Shown here piece by piece: positions 47,671-56,350 of a DNA stretch of 64,000 bases (positions are counted from its first letter, which is position 1; each line of letters starts with the position of its first letter). A program made the position numbers and the translations under genes. The notes under the pieces were generated by a model that saw nothing but the letters and a program-made list of their open reading frames with translations, ran no database searches and was not told where the DNA came from. This stretch comes from Marinobacter lutaoensis (GTDB lineage: Bacteria; Pseudomonadota; Gammaproteobacteria; Pseudomonadales; Oleiphilaceae). The DNA lies in the NCBI RefSeq assembly GCF_001981305.1, contig NZ_MSCW01000004.1:298021-362020 (forward strand), in the 5' to 3' direction.

Positions 47671-47925
47671 ATGATCAGCTTGGGGCCCACCCGGCGTGTC
47701 ATTACGGAGAAGGAAAGTCCACCGGGCCTCAGGCAGACGCGTTTTACCGTTGATCCCGATCATCTCTCCCGGACTCTGAAGGCCCGCATTGTCGGGCAGG
47801 AGCAACCTCGGTGCCGCGGAATTGCTGCGATACCAGAATCGCTCATTCTGGATGAGGCACTGAACCGCCGTTACGGTGCCCGCGAGCTGGCCCGCTGGGG
47901 CCTGTGGTTGCCAGGGCGATGCTGA
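47671..47925 (+). pseudogene. Probable remnant of an AmiB-like AAA+ ATPase
   Basis: The frame reads FTVDPDHLSRTLKARIVGQE, similar to the start of Clp/AmiB-type AAA+ domains, and then, without the Walker motifs, ALNRRYGARELARW, similar to their C-terminal small domain. An internal deletion of an amiB-like gene explains this. In Pseudomonas aeruginosa amiB directly follows amiE, which supports the idea. The rest of the 47629-48141 gap holds the operator region of amiF. Confidence 0.4.
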
Positions 47926-48046
47926 CGAATCCGGCAACGACGGGGTTTGTGGTGGACCGCATGGATCACGGGCCACAGGCGTGATTTTCCGGGATGCGCG
48001 CCTTGTGATCGCGCTGTAACCCCTGCGATCAGCGGCGTTGACCGAC

Positions 48047-48062
48047 TACGTTATTTGACGCA
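48047..48062. promoter_or_regulatory. Amide-regulon operator, site 2 (upstream of amiF)
   Basis: TACGTTATTTGACGCA differs from site 1 (complement strand) at one base and lies 80 bases upstream of the amiF start. Both arms (TACGTTA and TGACGCA) form an imperfect inverted repeat around TT. Confidence 0.75.
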
Positions 48063-48069
48063 TTTATGA

Positions 48070-48083
48070 AACGTTATAACGTT
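48070..48083. promoter_or_regulatory. 14-bp perfect palindrome next to operator site 2
   Basis: AACGTTATAACGTT is a perfect palindrome 7 bases downstream of site 2. Its half, AACGTTA, resembles the operator half-site TACGTYA but with two fewer central bases. It may be a secondary regulator site. Confidence 0.4.
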
Positions 48084-48141
48084 GAAAAAATGTTGTTGCA
48101 GCTGCTGAGAATTTTATCGGACATTATTCAGGAGTCTTAAC

Positions 48142-49149
48142 ATGGCGAGTACAGGTAGTGTCAGCGCTTGGGACGAAGCGCTTCTGGTTGCAATGATTCA
48201 GTACCCCGTCCCGGTGATTAAAGGACCGGAAGATATTCAGGTTCAGGTGGACCAGATTTGCAAGGCCCTGGCCTCGACCAAAGCAGGCTATCCCGATCTG
48301 GACCTGATTGTTTTCCCCGAATATTCAACCCAGGGTCTGAACACGTCGATCTGGACCTATGACGAAATGCTGTTGACCATCGATAGCCCGGAAATCGATC
48401 AGTTCAAGCAGGCGTGTATCGATAACGATGTCTGGGGTGTGTTTTCGTTGATGGAAAAGAATGAGGATCCATTAAAGCCGCCCTACAACACGGCCATTGT
48501 CATCAACAGTGATGGCGAAATCGCACTGCATTATCGCAAATTGCAGCCGTGGGTGCCGATTGAGCCCTGGTCGCCTGGTAACTATGGCATGCCGGTGTGT
48601 GACGGGCCCAAGGGTTCCAAACTGGCGGTCTGCATCTGCCACGACGGCATGTTCCCGGAACTGGCCCGCGAGGCGGCCTACAAAGGGGCTAACGTTTATA
48701 TTCGCATCTCCGGTTACTCCACCCAGGTTAACGACCAGTGGATCTGGACCAACCGTACCAATGCCTGGCAGAACTTGATGTACACCATTTCGGTCAACCT
48801 GGCCGGTTATGACGGCGTCTTTTATTACTTCGGTGAAGGCACCGTCTGTAACTACGACGGTAACGTGATCCAGCAGGGGCATCGCAACCCCTGGGAGATC
48901 GTCACGGCAGAGCTGTTCCCGAGGCTGGTGGACAAGGCACGGGAAAACTGGGCTCTGGAGAACAACATCTTCAACCTGGGGTGTCGCGCCTACGTTGGCA
49001 AGCCTGGTGGCAGCACCGAGAACTACTTGACCTGGGTGAAAGATCTTGCCGAGGGCAACTACAAGCTTCCCTGGGATGACAAGATCAAGGTTCGGGATGG
49101 CTGGAAATACTATCCCGATGGCGTGAAGCTGGGGCCCATGCCGAAATAG
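48142..49149 (+). CDS. amiF: Formamidase (nitrilase superfamily)
   Basis: The 335-residue enzyme hydrolyses formamide to formate and ammonia. Length and triad positions equal those of the Helicobacter AmiF: Glu-60 (VFPEYST), Lys-133 (HYRKLQPW) and Cys-166 ([11 protein letters not shown]). The C-terminal [16 protein letters not shown] is also family-like. GGAGTCTTAAC precedes the ATG. It has its own promoter region with operator site 2 and is separate from the amiE operon. Confidence 0.95.
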   Translation: MASTGSVSAWDEALLVAMIQYPVPVIKGPEDIQVQVDQICKALASTKAGYPDLDLIVFPEYSTQGLNTSIWTYDEMLLTIDSPEIDQFKQACIDNDVWGVFSLMEKNEDPLKPPYNTAIVINSDGEIALHYRKLQPWVPIEPWSPGNYGMPVCDGPKGSKLAVCICHDGMFPELAREAAYKGANVYIRISGYSTQVNDQWIWTNRTNAWQNLMYTISVNLAGYDGVFYYFGEGTVCNYDGNVIQQGHRNPWEIVTAELFPRLVDKARENWALENNIFNLGCRAYVGKPGGSTENYLTWVKDLAEGNYKLPWDDKIKVRDGWKYYPDGVKLGPMPK

Positions 49150-49185
49150 CCGTTCGGTCTGGAAGGTCACACAGACAATCCTCAG

Positions 49186-49219
49186 CCACCCATCTACGTT
49201 AAATAACGTAGATGGGTGG
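49186..49219. promoter_or_regulatory. Amide-regulon operator, site 3, inside a 15-bp perfect hairpin upstream of fmdA
   Basis: Arms CCACCCATCTACGTT (49186-49200) and AACGTAGATGGGTGG (49205-49219) pair perfectly around AAAT. The core TACGTTAAATAACGTA (49195-49210) is the regulon motif, fully symmetrical in its arms, 103 bases upstream of fmdA. No T-run follows, so it is not a simple terminator, though it could also act as a hairpin after amiF. Confidence 0.72.
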
Positions 49220-49312
49220 TGCTATTAACGAATGGTTGTGCTCAGCGGATTCATCAATAGTGATCCTGTTGATGTCCACTCGACCATGATGATTCGCTGA
49301 GGAGCTACCACA

Positions 49313-50545
49313 ATGGCTGAAACCCTGATCAAAGTTGATTTGAGCAAATCGGCTTACGAAAACGAAAAAATCCACAACCGCTGGCACCCGGATATTCCGA
49401 TGGCTGTGACGGTCAAGCCCGGGGATGACTTCATCCTGGAGTGCTACGATTGGACCGGCGGCCAGATCAAGAACGACGACAGCGCCGACGACGTGCGCGA
49501 CGTGGATCTGACCCAGGTGCACTTCCTGTCCGGCCCGGTCGGGGTCGAGGGGGCCGAGCCCGGCGACCTGCTGGAAGTGGATATCCTCGACATCGGTGCC
49601 TTCTCCGACCAGCAGTGGGGCTTCAACGGCTTCTTCGCCAAGACGAACGGCGGCGGTTTCCTGACCGACCACTTTCCCGAGGCGCAGAAATCCATCTGGG
49701 ACTTCAACGGCATGTTCACCAAGTCCCGGCATATTCCGAACGTGGAATTCGCCGGCATGATTCACCCGGGCTTGATCGGCTGCCTGCCGTCCAAGGACAT
49801 GCTCGAGGCGTGGAACCAGCGGGAAAAAGAACTGTACGACACCGATCCGGACCGGGTGCCGGGCCTGGCCAATCTGCCGTTCGCTGACACCGCCCACCTG
49901 GGCAAGCTGGCCGGCGACGCCGCCAAGGCTGCCGCGGCCGAGGCGGCGCGCACCGTGCCGCCGCGTGAGCACGGCGGCAACTGTGACATCAAGGACCTGT
50001 CCCGGGGCTCCAAGGTGTATTTCCCGGTGTACGTGAAGGGCGCCGGCCTGTCGGTGGGCGACCTGCACTTCAGCCAGGGCGATGGCGAGATCACGTTCTG
50101 TGGCGCCATCGAAATGGCCGGCTGGATTCACCTGCGGGTCAACCTGATCAAGGACGGCATGGCCAAGTACGGCATCAAGAACCCGGTATTCAAGCCCAGC
50201 ACCATCAAGCCGCGCTACGAAGACTACGTGATCTTCGAGGGCATTTCCGTGGACGAGGATGGCAAGCAACACTACCTGGACGTGCACATCGCTTACCGGC
50301 AGGCCTGTCTCAACGCCATCGAGTACCTCACCAAGTTCGGCTACACCCCGGCCCAGGGATACGCGCTGCTGGGCTGCGCCCCGGTGGAAGGCCACATCAG
50401 CGGCGTGGTGGATGTGCCCAACGCCTGCGCCACCCTGTGGCTGCCGACGGAAATCTTCGACTTCGACATCAACCCGACCGCCGCCGGCCCGACCCAACAG
50501 GTGACGCCGGGCACCGACGTACCGCTGTCGCCGGACAAGGAGTGA
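49313..50545 (+). CDS. fmdA: Formamidase, FmdA family (acetamidase/formamidase)
   Basis: The 410-residue protein matches FmdA of Methylophilus, a zinc-type formamidase unrelated to the nitrilase fold. Segments include NRWHPDIPMAVTVKPGDDFI, DLLEVDILDIGAF, GMIHPGLIGCLPSK, NCDIKDLSRGSKVYFPVYVK, GDLHFSQGDGEITFCGAIEM and YALLGCAPVEGHISGVVDVP. It hydrolyses formamide to formate and ammonia. fmdB follows after 5 bases, and operator site 3 lies 103 bases upstream. Confidence 0.96.
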   Translation: MAETLIKVDLSKSAYENEKIHNRWHPDIPMAVTVKPGDDFILECYDWTGGQIKNDDSADDVRDVDLTQVHFLSGPVGVEGAEPGDLLEVDILDIGAFSDQQWGFNGFFAKTNGGGFLTDHFPEAQKSIWDFNGMFTKSRHIPNVEFAGMIHPGLIGCLPSKDMLEAWNQREKELYDTDPDRVPGLANLPFADTAHLGKLAGDAAKAAAAEAARTVPPREHGGNCDIKDLSRGSKVYFPVYVKGAGLSVGDLHFSQGDGEITFCGAIEMAGWIHLRVNLIKDGMAKYGIKNPVFKPSTIKPRYEDYVIFEGISVDEDGKQHYLDVHIAYRQACLNAIEYLTKFGYTPAQGYALLGCAPVEGHISGVVDVPNACATLWLPTEIFDFDINPTAAGPTQQVTPGTDVPLSPDKE

Positions 50546-50550
50546 CCGCC

Positions 50551-50904
50551 ATGCCGCTGTATGACTACAAGTGCCGCGAACACGGTCTGTTTCAGGAACT
50601 GGCGCCCATGGCCGACGCCGCCAAGCCGGCGCCGTGCCCGACCTGTCGGCAACTGTCGGCGCGGGTGATCCTGCTGCCGAGCCATCTGGCCACTTTGGAC
50701 CCGAGCCGCAGGCAGGCCATGGAACGGAACGAGAAGGCACGGCACGAGCCCATCGTGTCTAGCGCCGACCAGCGTGCCCGGGACACCGAACACCGCCGGG
50801 CCTGTGGCTGTGGCGGCAAGACCGACGGCAAGCACTTGCTGTTCTATACCGCCGACGGCAAGAAGATGTTCCCCTCCATGCGGCCGTGGATGATCAGCCA
50901 CTGA
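50551..50904 (+). CDS. fmdB: FmdB-family zinc-ribbon protein
   Basis: The 117-residue protein begins MPLYDYKCREHGLFQEL and has a second metal pair in PCPTCRQ, the FmdB zinc-ribbon layout. The second ligand of the first knuckle is His-11 rather than Cys. A later RACGCGGK adds two cysteines. FmdB is encoded next to fmdA in Methylophilus and was proposed to affect fmd expression; its molecular action is unclear. A strong terminator follows. Confidence 0.88.
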   Translation: MPLYDYKCREHGLFQELAPMADAAKPAPCPTCRQLSARVILLPSHLATLDPSRRQAMERNEKARHEPIVSSADQRARDTEHRRACGCGGKTDGKHLLFYTADGKKMFPSMRPWMISH

Positions 50905-50924
50905 TCCTGTCGCTTCACGTGTTT

Positions 50925-50946
50925 GGCCCCCTCGGGGGCCTTTTTT
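50925..50946 (+). terminator. Strong intrinsic terminator after fmdAB
   Basis: A 7-bp stem GGCCCCC / GGGGGCC with a 2-base loop is followed directly by six T. It ends the amide gene block. Confidence 0.9.
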
Positions 50947-51029
50947 GTTTCCCGCCTTGTGATCCCCGGACACGGCGTATATAGTGTTCAAATCCTTGGT
51001 TTGCTACCAGATGTTGTGATCAAACTCTG

Positions 51030-51190
51030 ATCATCGGGGTAGCGGGGAATCCGGTGAGAATCCGGAACTGACGCGCAGCGGTATTGGGGAACGAGCGTGG
51101 CAACCACGACACTGGCAACCGCCGGGAAGTCGCCACGCGAGGCCGAATCGACCGATTCATGCCCCTGAGTCCGAAGACCTGCCAAGGGTG
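51030..51190 (+). ncRNA. Cobalamin (B12) riboswitch upstream of nrdA
   Basis: Conserved elements appear in order: GGGGAATCCGGTGAGAATCC with AACTGACGCGCAGCGGTA, then ACACTGGC, CCGGGAAGTCGCCAC and the end box GAGTCCGAAGACCTGCC. A predicted hairpin, GGGAGCCGG / CCGGCTCCC (51191-51211), follows and probably serves as the expression platform. B12 binding would shut down the B12-independent ribonucleotide reductase encoded downstream. Confidence 0.93.
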
Positions 51191-51211
51191 GGGAGCCGGC
51201 TGCCGGCTCCC
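51191..51211 (+). promoter_or_regulatory. Riboswitch expression-platform hairpin
   Basis: A perfect 9-bp stem GGGAGCCGG (51191-51199) / CCGGCTCCC (51203-51211) with loop CTG abuts the aptamer. There is no T-run, so control by alternative pairing, Rho or translation seems more likely than intrinsic termination. The nrdA start is 120 bases further on. Confidence 0.6.
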
Positions 51212-51330
51212 GGACTGCACCTTCGCGATTCAAGGTGAGCAGACCGGTCGTCCCTGCCTGTCCATTCGGCAAGGTGTGCCCCTGCATTCGCGAAGGTGAA
51301 ACGGAACCGACGCGATTTCAGGAGAACACC

Positions 51331-54102
51331 ATGTCTGCCTCATCTGCCCCGGCTGCAGCCCAGCCGGCCCCCGTAACCGAAACCGAATCCCTCCAGGTGA
51401 TCAAGCGCAATGGCACCCTGGTGGCGTTCAATCCGTCCAAAATCAGTGTGGCCGTCACCAAGGCCTTCCTGGCCGTCGAGGGTGACAAAGCTGCCGGCTC
51501 TGCCCGGGTCAACGACGCCGTCCAGCGGGTTACCGCCCAGGTGGTCCAGGCCATCAGCCGCCGCCTCAAGGCCGGCGGCAAGGTGCACATCGAAGACATT
51601 CAGGATCAGGTGGAGCTGGCCCTGATGCGGGCGGAGGAACACAAGGTGGCCCGAGCCTACGTGCTGTACCGGGAAGAGCATGCGCGCCAGCGGGCCCACG
51701 AGGCGCCGGTGGAGGCGCACCCGCACCTGACCGTGAAAAAGGCCAACGGCGAGATCGCGCCGCTGGACCTGGGGCTGATGAAGCAGCAGGTGGAGCTGGC
51801 GGCCACCGGTCTCGAAGGCATCGACGAGGGCTCCCTGGTGGACGAGGCCCTGCGGAACCTGTACGACGGCATCGACGAATCGGAAGTCCTCGCCGCGCTG
51901 ATCATGACCGCCCGCAGCCGCATCGAACAGGAACCGGACTACAGCGCCGTCACCGCCCGCCTGCTGCTGGAGCAGCTGCGCCTGGAAGTGGCCGGCGCCC
52001 TCGATCTGCCGCGCCAGCAGCCGCTGCCGGAGCTGTATCCCCAGGCCCTGCGCGCCTTTGTGGCCACCGGCATCCGCTACGAACTGTTGGACGAAGCCCT
52101 GGCCGCCTTCGACCTGGAGCGCCTGGGCGCGGCTCTCAAGCCCGAGCGTGACCACCAGTTCGGCTTCCTCGGCCTGCAAACCCTGTACGACCGGTACTTC
52201 CTGCACTGGCGCAAGGCCCGGCTGGAACTGCCCCAGGTGTTCTTCATGCGCGTCGCCATGGGCCTGGCCCTGCGCGAGGACGACCCCAACGCCCGCGCCA
52301 TCGAGTTCTACCACCTGCTCTCCAGCTTTGACTACATGGCCAGCACGCCGACCCTGTTCAACAGCGGCACCCGGCACAGCCAGCTCTCCTCCTGCTACCT
52401 CACCACCGTGCAGGACGACCTGGAAAGCATCTACGGCGCCATCCGCGACAACGCACTGCTCTCCAAATGGGCCGGTGGCCTGGGCAACGACTGGACCCCG
52501 GTGCGGGCGCTGGGCTCGCACATCAAGGGCACCAACGGCCAGAGCCAGGGCGTGGTGCCGTTCCTGAAAGTGGTCAACGACACCGCCGTGGCGGTGAACC
52601 AGGGCGGTAAGCGCAAGGGCGCCGTGTGCGCCTATCTGGAAAGCTGGCATCTGGACATCGAGGAATTTCTGGAGTTGCGCAAGAACACCGGCGACGAACG
52701 CCGCCGCACCCACGACATGAACACCGCCAACTGGGTGCCGGACCTGCTGATCGAACGCATGCGCGACGACGCCGAGTGGACCCTGTTCTCTCCCAGCGAC
52801 GTGCCGGACTTGCACGACTTGTACGGCAACGCCTTCCGGGAACGCTACGAACACTACGAACGACTGGCCGAACAGGGCGAGATCACCCTGTTCAAGAAAG
52901 TCTCCGCCAAACAGCTCTGGCGCAAGATGCTGACCGTACTGTTCGAAACCGGTCACCCGTGGATCACCTTCAAGGATCCGTGCAACCTGCGCTCGCCGCA
53001 GCAGCACACCGGCGTGGTGCACAGCTCCAACCTGTGCACCGAGATCACCCTCAACACCAGCGCCGAGGAAATCGCCGTGTGCAACCTGGGCTCGGTGAAC
53101 CTGGCGGCCCACGTGGTCGACGGTGAGCTGGACGTGCAGCGCCTGGAACGCACCGTCACCACCGCCGTGCGCATGCTCGATAACGTCATCGACATCAACT
53201 ACTACGCCGTACCCCAGGCCCGGACCTCCAACCTGCGCCACCGCCCGGTCGGCCTCGGCCTGATGGGCTTTCAGGACGCGCTGTACCGGCTCGGCCTGTC
53301 CTACGCCAGCCCCGAGGCGGTGGAGTTCGCCGACCTGGCGATGGAACAGATCAGCTACTTCGCCATCCGCGCCTCCGCCCAGCTGGCGGCCGAGCGGGGC
53401 ACTTACGAAAGCTACCCGGGCTCACTGTGGCAGCAGGGCATCCTGCCCATCGACTCCCTGCGCCTGCTGCGTGAGCACCGCCGCGACGGCGAGCTGGACA
53501 TCAACACCGACAGCCGCCTGGACTGGACCCCGGTGCGCGAACTCATCGCCCGCCACGGCATGCGCAACAGCAACGTCATGGCCATCGCGCCCACCGCCAC
53601 CATCTCCAACATCGTCGGCGTGTCCCAGTCCATCGAACCGGCCTACCAGAACCTGTTCGTGAAATCGAACCTCTCCGGCGAGTTCACCGTGGTCAACCCG
53701 TCCCTGGTGCGGGACCTCAAGGCCCGGGACCTGTGGGACAACGTCATGGTCAACGACCTGAAATACTTCGACGGCTCCGTGCAGCAGATCGACCGCATCC
53801 CGGACGACCTCAAGGCCCGTTACGCCACCGCCTTTGAAATCGACCCCCGGTGGCTGGTCGAGGCCGCCGCCCGGCGCCAGAAATGGCTCGACCAGGCCCA
53901 GAGCCTCAACCTGTACATGGCGGAGCCCAACGGCAAGAAACTTGACGCCCTGTACCAGCTCGCCTGGCTGCGTGGCCTGAAAACCACCTACTACCTGCGC
54001 TCCCTGGGCGCCACCGGCGCCGCGGAAAAAACCGCTCCGGTCGCCGCCCCGCAACCGCAGGTATGCAGCATCGACAACCCGGAATGCGAGGCGTGTCAGT
54101 AA
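51331..54102 (+). CDS. nrdA: Ribonucleoside-diphosphate reductase class Ia, alpha subunit
   Basis: The 923-residue subunit reduces ribonucleotides for DNA synthesis. Two ATP-cone domains are visible in tandem (LQVIKRNGTLVAFNPSKIS from ~residue 22, LTVKKANGEIAPLDLGLMKQ from ~130), as in Pseudomonas. The catalytic barrel has SSCYLTTVQDDLESI, NLCTEITLN and VMAIAPTATISNIVGVSQSI, and the C-terminal redox pair is CEAC. The ATG at 51331 follows CAGGAGAACACC; the upstream frame overlaps the riboswitch leader. It pairs with nrdB, 44 bases downstream. Confidence 0.97.
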   Translation: MSASSAPAAAQPAPVTETESLQVIKRNGTLVAFNPSKISVAVTKAFLAVEGDKAAGSARVNDAVQRVTAQVVQAISRRLKAGGKVHIEDIQDQVELALMRAEEHKVARAYVLYREEHARQRAHEAPVEAHPHLTVKKANGEIAPLDLGLMKQQVELAATGLEGIDEGSLVDEALRNLYDGIDESEVLAALIMTARSRIEQEPDYSAVTARLLLEQLRLEVAGALDLPRQQPLPELYPQALRAFVATGIRYELLDEALAAFDLERLGAALKPERDHQFGFLGLQTLYDRYFLHWRKARLELPQVFFMRVAMGLALREDDPNARAIEFYHLLSSFDYMASTPTLFNSGTRHSQLSSCYLTTVQDDLESIYGAIRDNALLSKWAGGLGNDWTPVRALGSHIKGTNGQSQGVVPFLKVVNDTAVAVNQGGKRKGAVCAYLESWHLDIEEFLELRKNTGDERRRTHDMNTANWVPDLLIERMRDDAEWTLFSPSDVPDLHDLYGNAFRERYEHYERLAEQGEITLFKKVSAKQLWRKMLTVLFETGHPWITFKDPCNLRSPQQHTGVVHSSNLCTEITLNTSAEEIAVCNLGSVNLAAHVVDGELDVQRLERTVTTAVRMLDNVIDINYYAVPQARTSNLRHRPVGLGLMGFQDALYRLGLSYASPEAVEFADLAMEQISYFAIRASAQLAAERGTYESYPGSLWQQGILPIDSLRLLREHRRDGELDINTDSRLDWTPVRELIARHGMRNSNVMAIAPTATISNIVGVSQSIEPAYQNLFVKSNLSGEFTVVNPSLVRDLKARDLWDNVMVNDLKYFDGSVQQIDRIPDDLKARYATAFEIDPRWLVEAAARRQKWLDQAQSLNLYMAEPNGKKLDALYQLAWLRGLKTTYYLRSLGATGAAEKTAPVAAPQPQVCSIDNPECEACQ

Positions 54103-54146
54103 CCACGGACATACACCAAAGGCTACAGGATCAAAGGATCATTCAA

Positions 54147-55205
54147 ATGCTGAACTGGGACGACGAACCAAAAACCGAAACCAAAGCCACAAACCCGGAT
54201 GCCCCCGCCCCGGTGAACGTGGACGACAAGCGCGTCATCAACGGCGACACCGACATCAACCAGCTGGCACCGTTCAAGTACCCCTGGGCCTGGGAGTACT
54301 TCATGAACGCCAACAAGAACCACTGGACCCCCCTGGACATCAACATGGCCCAGGACGTCCACGACTACCACCACCGCCTGACCCCGGCGGAAAAGCACGT
54401 CTATGAAAACGTGCTGGCCTACCTCACCACCTCCGACATCCTCGCCATGCGCAACATCGGCCTGGCGGTGATGGAAAAGATGAGCGCCCCGGAGCTGCAG
54501 ATCTACCAGGCCCGCCAGGTGTACGAAGAATCCCTGCACACCTGGACCTACCAGCACTGCATCGAAACCCTCAACCTGGACCAGAGCGAAATCTACAACC
54601 GCTACCGCGTGGTGCCGGAAATCCACCGCAAAATCCAGGTCGCCAACCGCCGCCTGGACGCCGCCATGCGACCGGACATGAACCTGCGCAACCCCGACGA
54701 CCTGCAGCAGTTCATCATGTCCTACCTGTTCTTTGCCGCCGTATTCGAGGGCTGCTGGTTCTACAACGGCTTCAGTCCCATCTTCGCGCTCCAGCGTCGT
54801 GGCCTCATGCGAGGCACTGGGGAACAGTTGCAGTACATCCTGCGGGACGAAGCCATGCACTTCTCCTTCGGCCTCAAAGTGGTGAACCAGATCCTGGAAG
54901 AGGAAAACATCCGCCTCGACCCCAGGGCCGTGCGCGAGATGTGGGACGAATCCGAAGCCGCGGAAACCGCCTACGCCCGGTACATCCTGCGCGAGCCCAT
55001 CCTGGGCTACTCCGCCGAATACCACAGTGAACAGTTCCGCTTCGTGGCCAACCGCCGTGCCCGAGCCGTGGGCCTGGAAGAACCCTTCCCCGGGGCGAAA
55101 AACGTCTCACCCTGGCTGGATGAACAGGCGACCCTGCGCAAGGAGAAGAACTTCTTTGAAACCCGGGTCATCGAATACCAGACCGGGGCGCAGCTGGAGT
55201 GGTGA
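54147..55205 (+). CDS. nrdB: Ribonucleoside-diphosphate reductase class Ia, beta subunit
   Basis: The 352-residue radical-generating subunit has the di-iron ligand segments VYEESLHTWTYQHCIE, FEGCWFYNGF and DEAMHFSFGLK. The start MLNWDDEP matches Pseudomonas-type NrdB; the longer frame upstream (54063) overlaps nrdA and lacks family sequence. It is co-transcribed with nrdA under the B12 riboswitch. Confidence 0.96.
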   Translation: MLNWDDEPKTETKATNPDAPAPVNVDDKRVINGDTDINQLAPFKYPWAWEYFMNANKNHWTPLDINMAQDVHDYHHRLTPAEKHVYENVLAYLTTSDILAMRNIGLAVMEKMSAPELQIYQARQVYEESLHTWTYQHCIETLNLDQSEIYNRYRVVPEIHRKIQVANRRLDAAMRPDMNLRNPDDLQQFIMSYLFFAAVFEGCWFYNGFSPIFALQRRGLMRGTGEQLQYILRDEAMHFSFGLKVVNQILEEENIRLDPRAVREMWDESEAAETAYARYILREPILGYSAEYHSEQFRFVANRRARAVGLEEPFPGAKNVSPWLDEQATLRKEKNFFETRVIEYQTGAQLEW

Positions 55206-55294
55206 GTTTCTGCTAGGCTAAGGCCATGCGCGTCGGCGGAACCCCGGACGGGCCCGCCGGCACAACCGAGCCGGACAGCGGAGCATCTTCGGCC

Positions 55295-56296
55295 ATGAAC
55301 GTGGCGGTTTTTAGCACCAAGCCCTACGATGAACAGTTCCTTGTGCAGGCCAATCAGGACGGCCACTCCCATGAACTGGTATTTTTCGAACCCCGGCTGA
55401 ACGCGGCCACCGTCACCCTCGCCAAAGGCTTCGATGCCGTGTGTGTGTTCGTGAACGACCAGGTGGATGCCGCCGTTCTCGAGCAACTGGCCGAGGGCGG
55501 CACCCGGGCCGTAGCCCTGCGCTGCGCCGGTTTCAACAACGTGGACCTGAAAACCGCCCAGCGGCTGGGCATCGACGTGGTGCGCGTGCCCGCTTATTCA
55601 CCTTACGCCGTCGCCGAACACACCGTGGCCCTGATGCTGACCCTCAACCGCCAGATCCACCGGGCCTACCACCGCATCCGCGATGGCAACTTTGCGCTGG
55701 ACGGACTGCTGGGCTTCGACCTGCGGGGACGCACCGTGGGGATCGTCGGCACCGGGCAGATTGGCGTGGAAGTGGTGCGCATCATGCGCGGATTTGGCTG
55801 CCGGGTACTCTGCCATGACCTCCACGCCAACCCCGAAGCCCAACAACTGGGCGCCGAGTACGTGACCCTGGATACCCTGTTCAGCCAGGCCGACATCGTC
55901 AGCCTCCACTGCCCGCTTACCCCCGACACCCACCACCTGATCGATGCCGCCGCCGTGGCCAAGATGAAAACAGGCGTCATGCTGATCAACACCAGCCGGG
56001 GCGCCATTGTCGACACCGCCGCCATCATCGAGGGCCTGAAATCCGGCCAGATCGGCTACCTGGGGCTGGATGTCTATGAGGAAGAGGGCGACCTCTTCTT
56101 CGAAGACCTCTCCAACATCGTACTCAAAGACGACGTCTTCGCCCGCCTGCTGACCTTCCCGAACGTGGTCATCACCGGTCACCAGGCCTTTTTCACCCGC
56201 AACGCCCTGGAAAGCATTGCCCGTACCACACTGGACAACCTGACCGAACTGGAATCCAGGGGGACGTGTGTGAACCGGGTCAGTGCTTCGGGTTAA
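55295..56296 (+). CDS. ldhA: D-2-hydroxyacid dehydrogenase (D-lactate dehydrogenase type)
   Basis: The 333-residue NAD enzyme has the nucleotide motif [10 protein letters not shown], substrate-site RCAGFNNVD, catalytic Arg in NTSRGAIVD, Glu in LDVYEEE and the acid-base His in TGHQAFFT. It interconverts pyruvate and D-lactate. The ATG at 55295 gives the family start [12 protein letters not shown]. It lies 89 bases after nrdB. The truncated integrase gene converges on its end after about 55 bases, marking an old deletion or insertion junction. Confidence 0.94.
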   Translation: MNVAVFSTKPYDEQFLVQANQDGHSHELVFFEPRLNAATVTLAKGFDAVCVFVNDQVDAAVLEQLAEGGTRAVALRCAGFNNVDLKTAQRLGIDVVRVPAYSPYAVAEHTVALMLTLNRQIHRAYHRIRDGNFALDGLLGFDLRGRTVGIVGTGQIGVEVVRIMRGFGCRVLCHDLHANPEAQQLGAEYVTLDTLFSQADIVSLHCPLTPDTHHLIDAAAVAKMKTGVMLINTSRGAIVDTAAIIEGLKSGQIGYLGLDVYEEEGDLFFEDLSNIVLKDDVFARLLTFPNVVITGHQAFFTRNALESIARTTLDNLTELESRGTCVNRVSASG

Positions 56297-56350
56297 GCAA
56301 TGCACTGACCATCCTCGGACCCTATTCCCGGGGACAAAGAACGCTCCCGC

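Noticed and set aside
50987..51299. Small open frames inside the nrdA leader
   Set aside because: The region is explained by the cobalamin aptamer and its hairpin, and the frames have no ribosome sites or homology.
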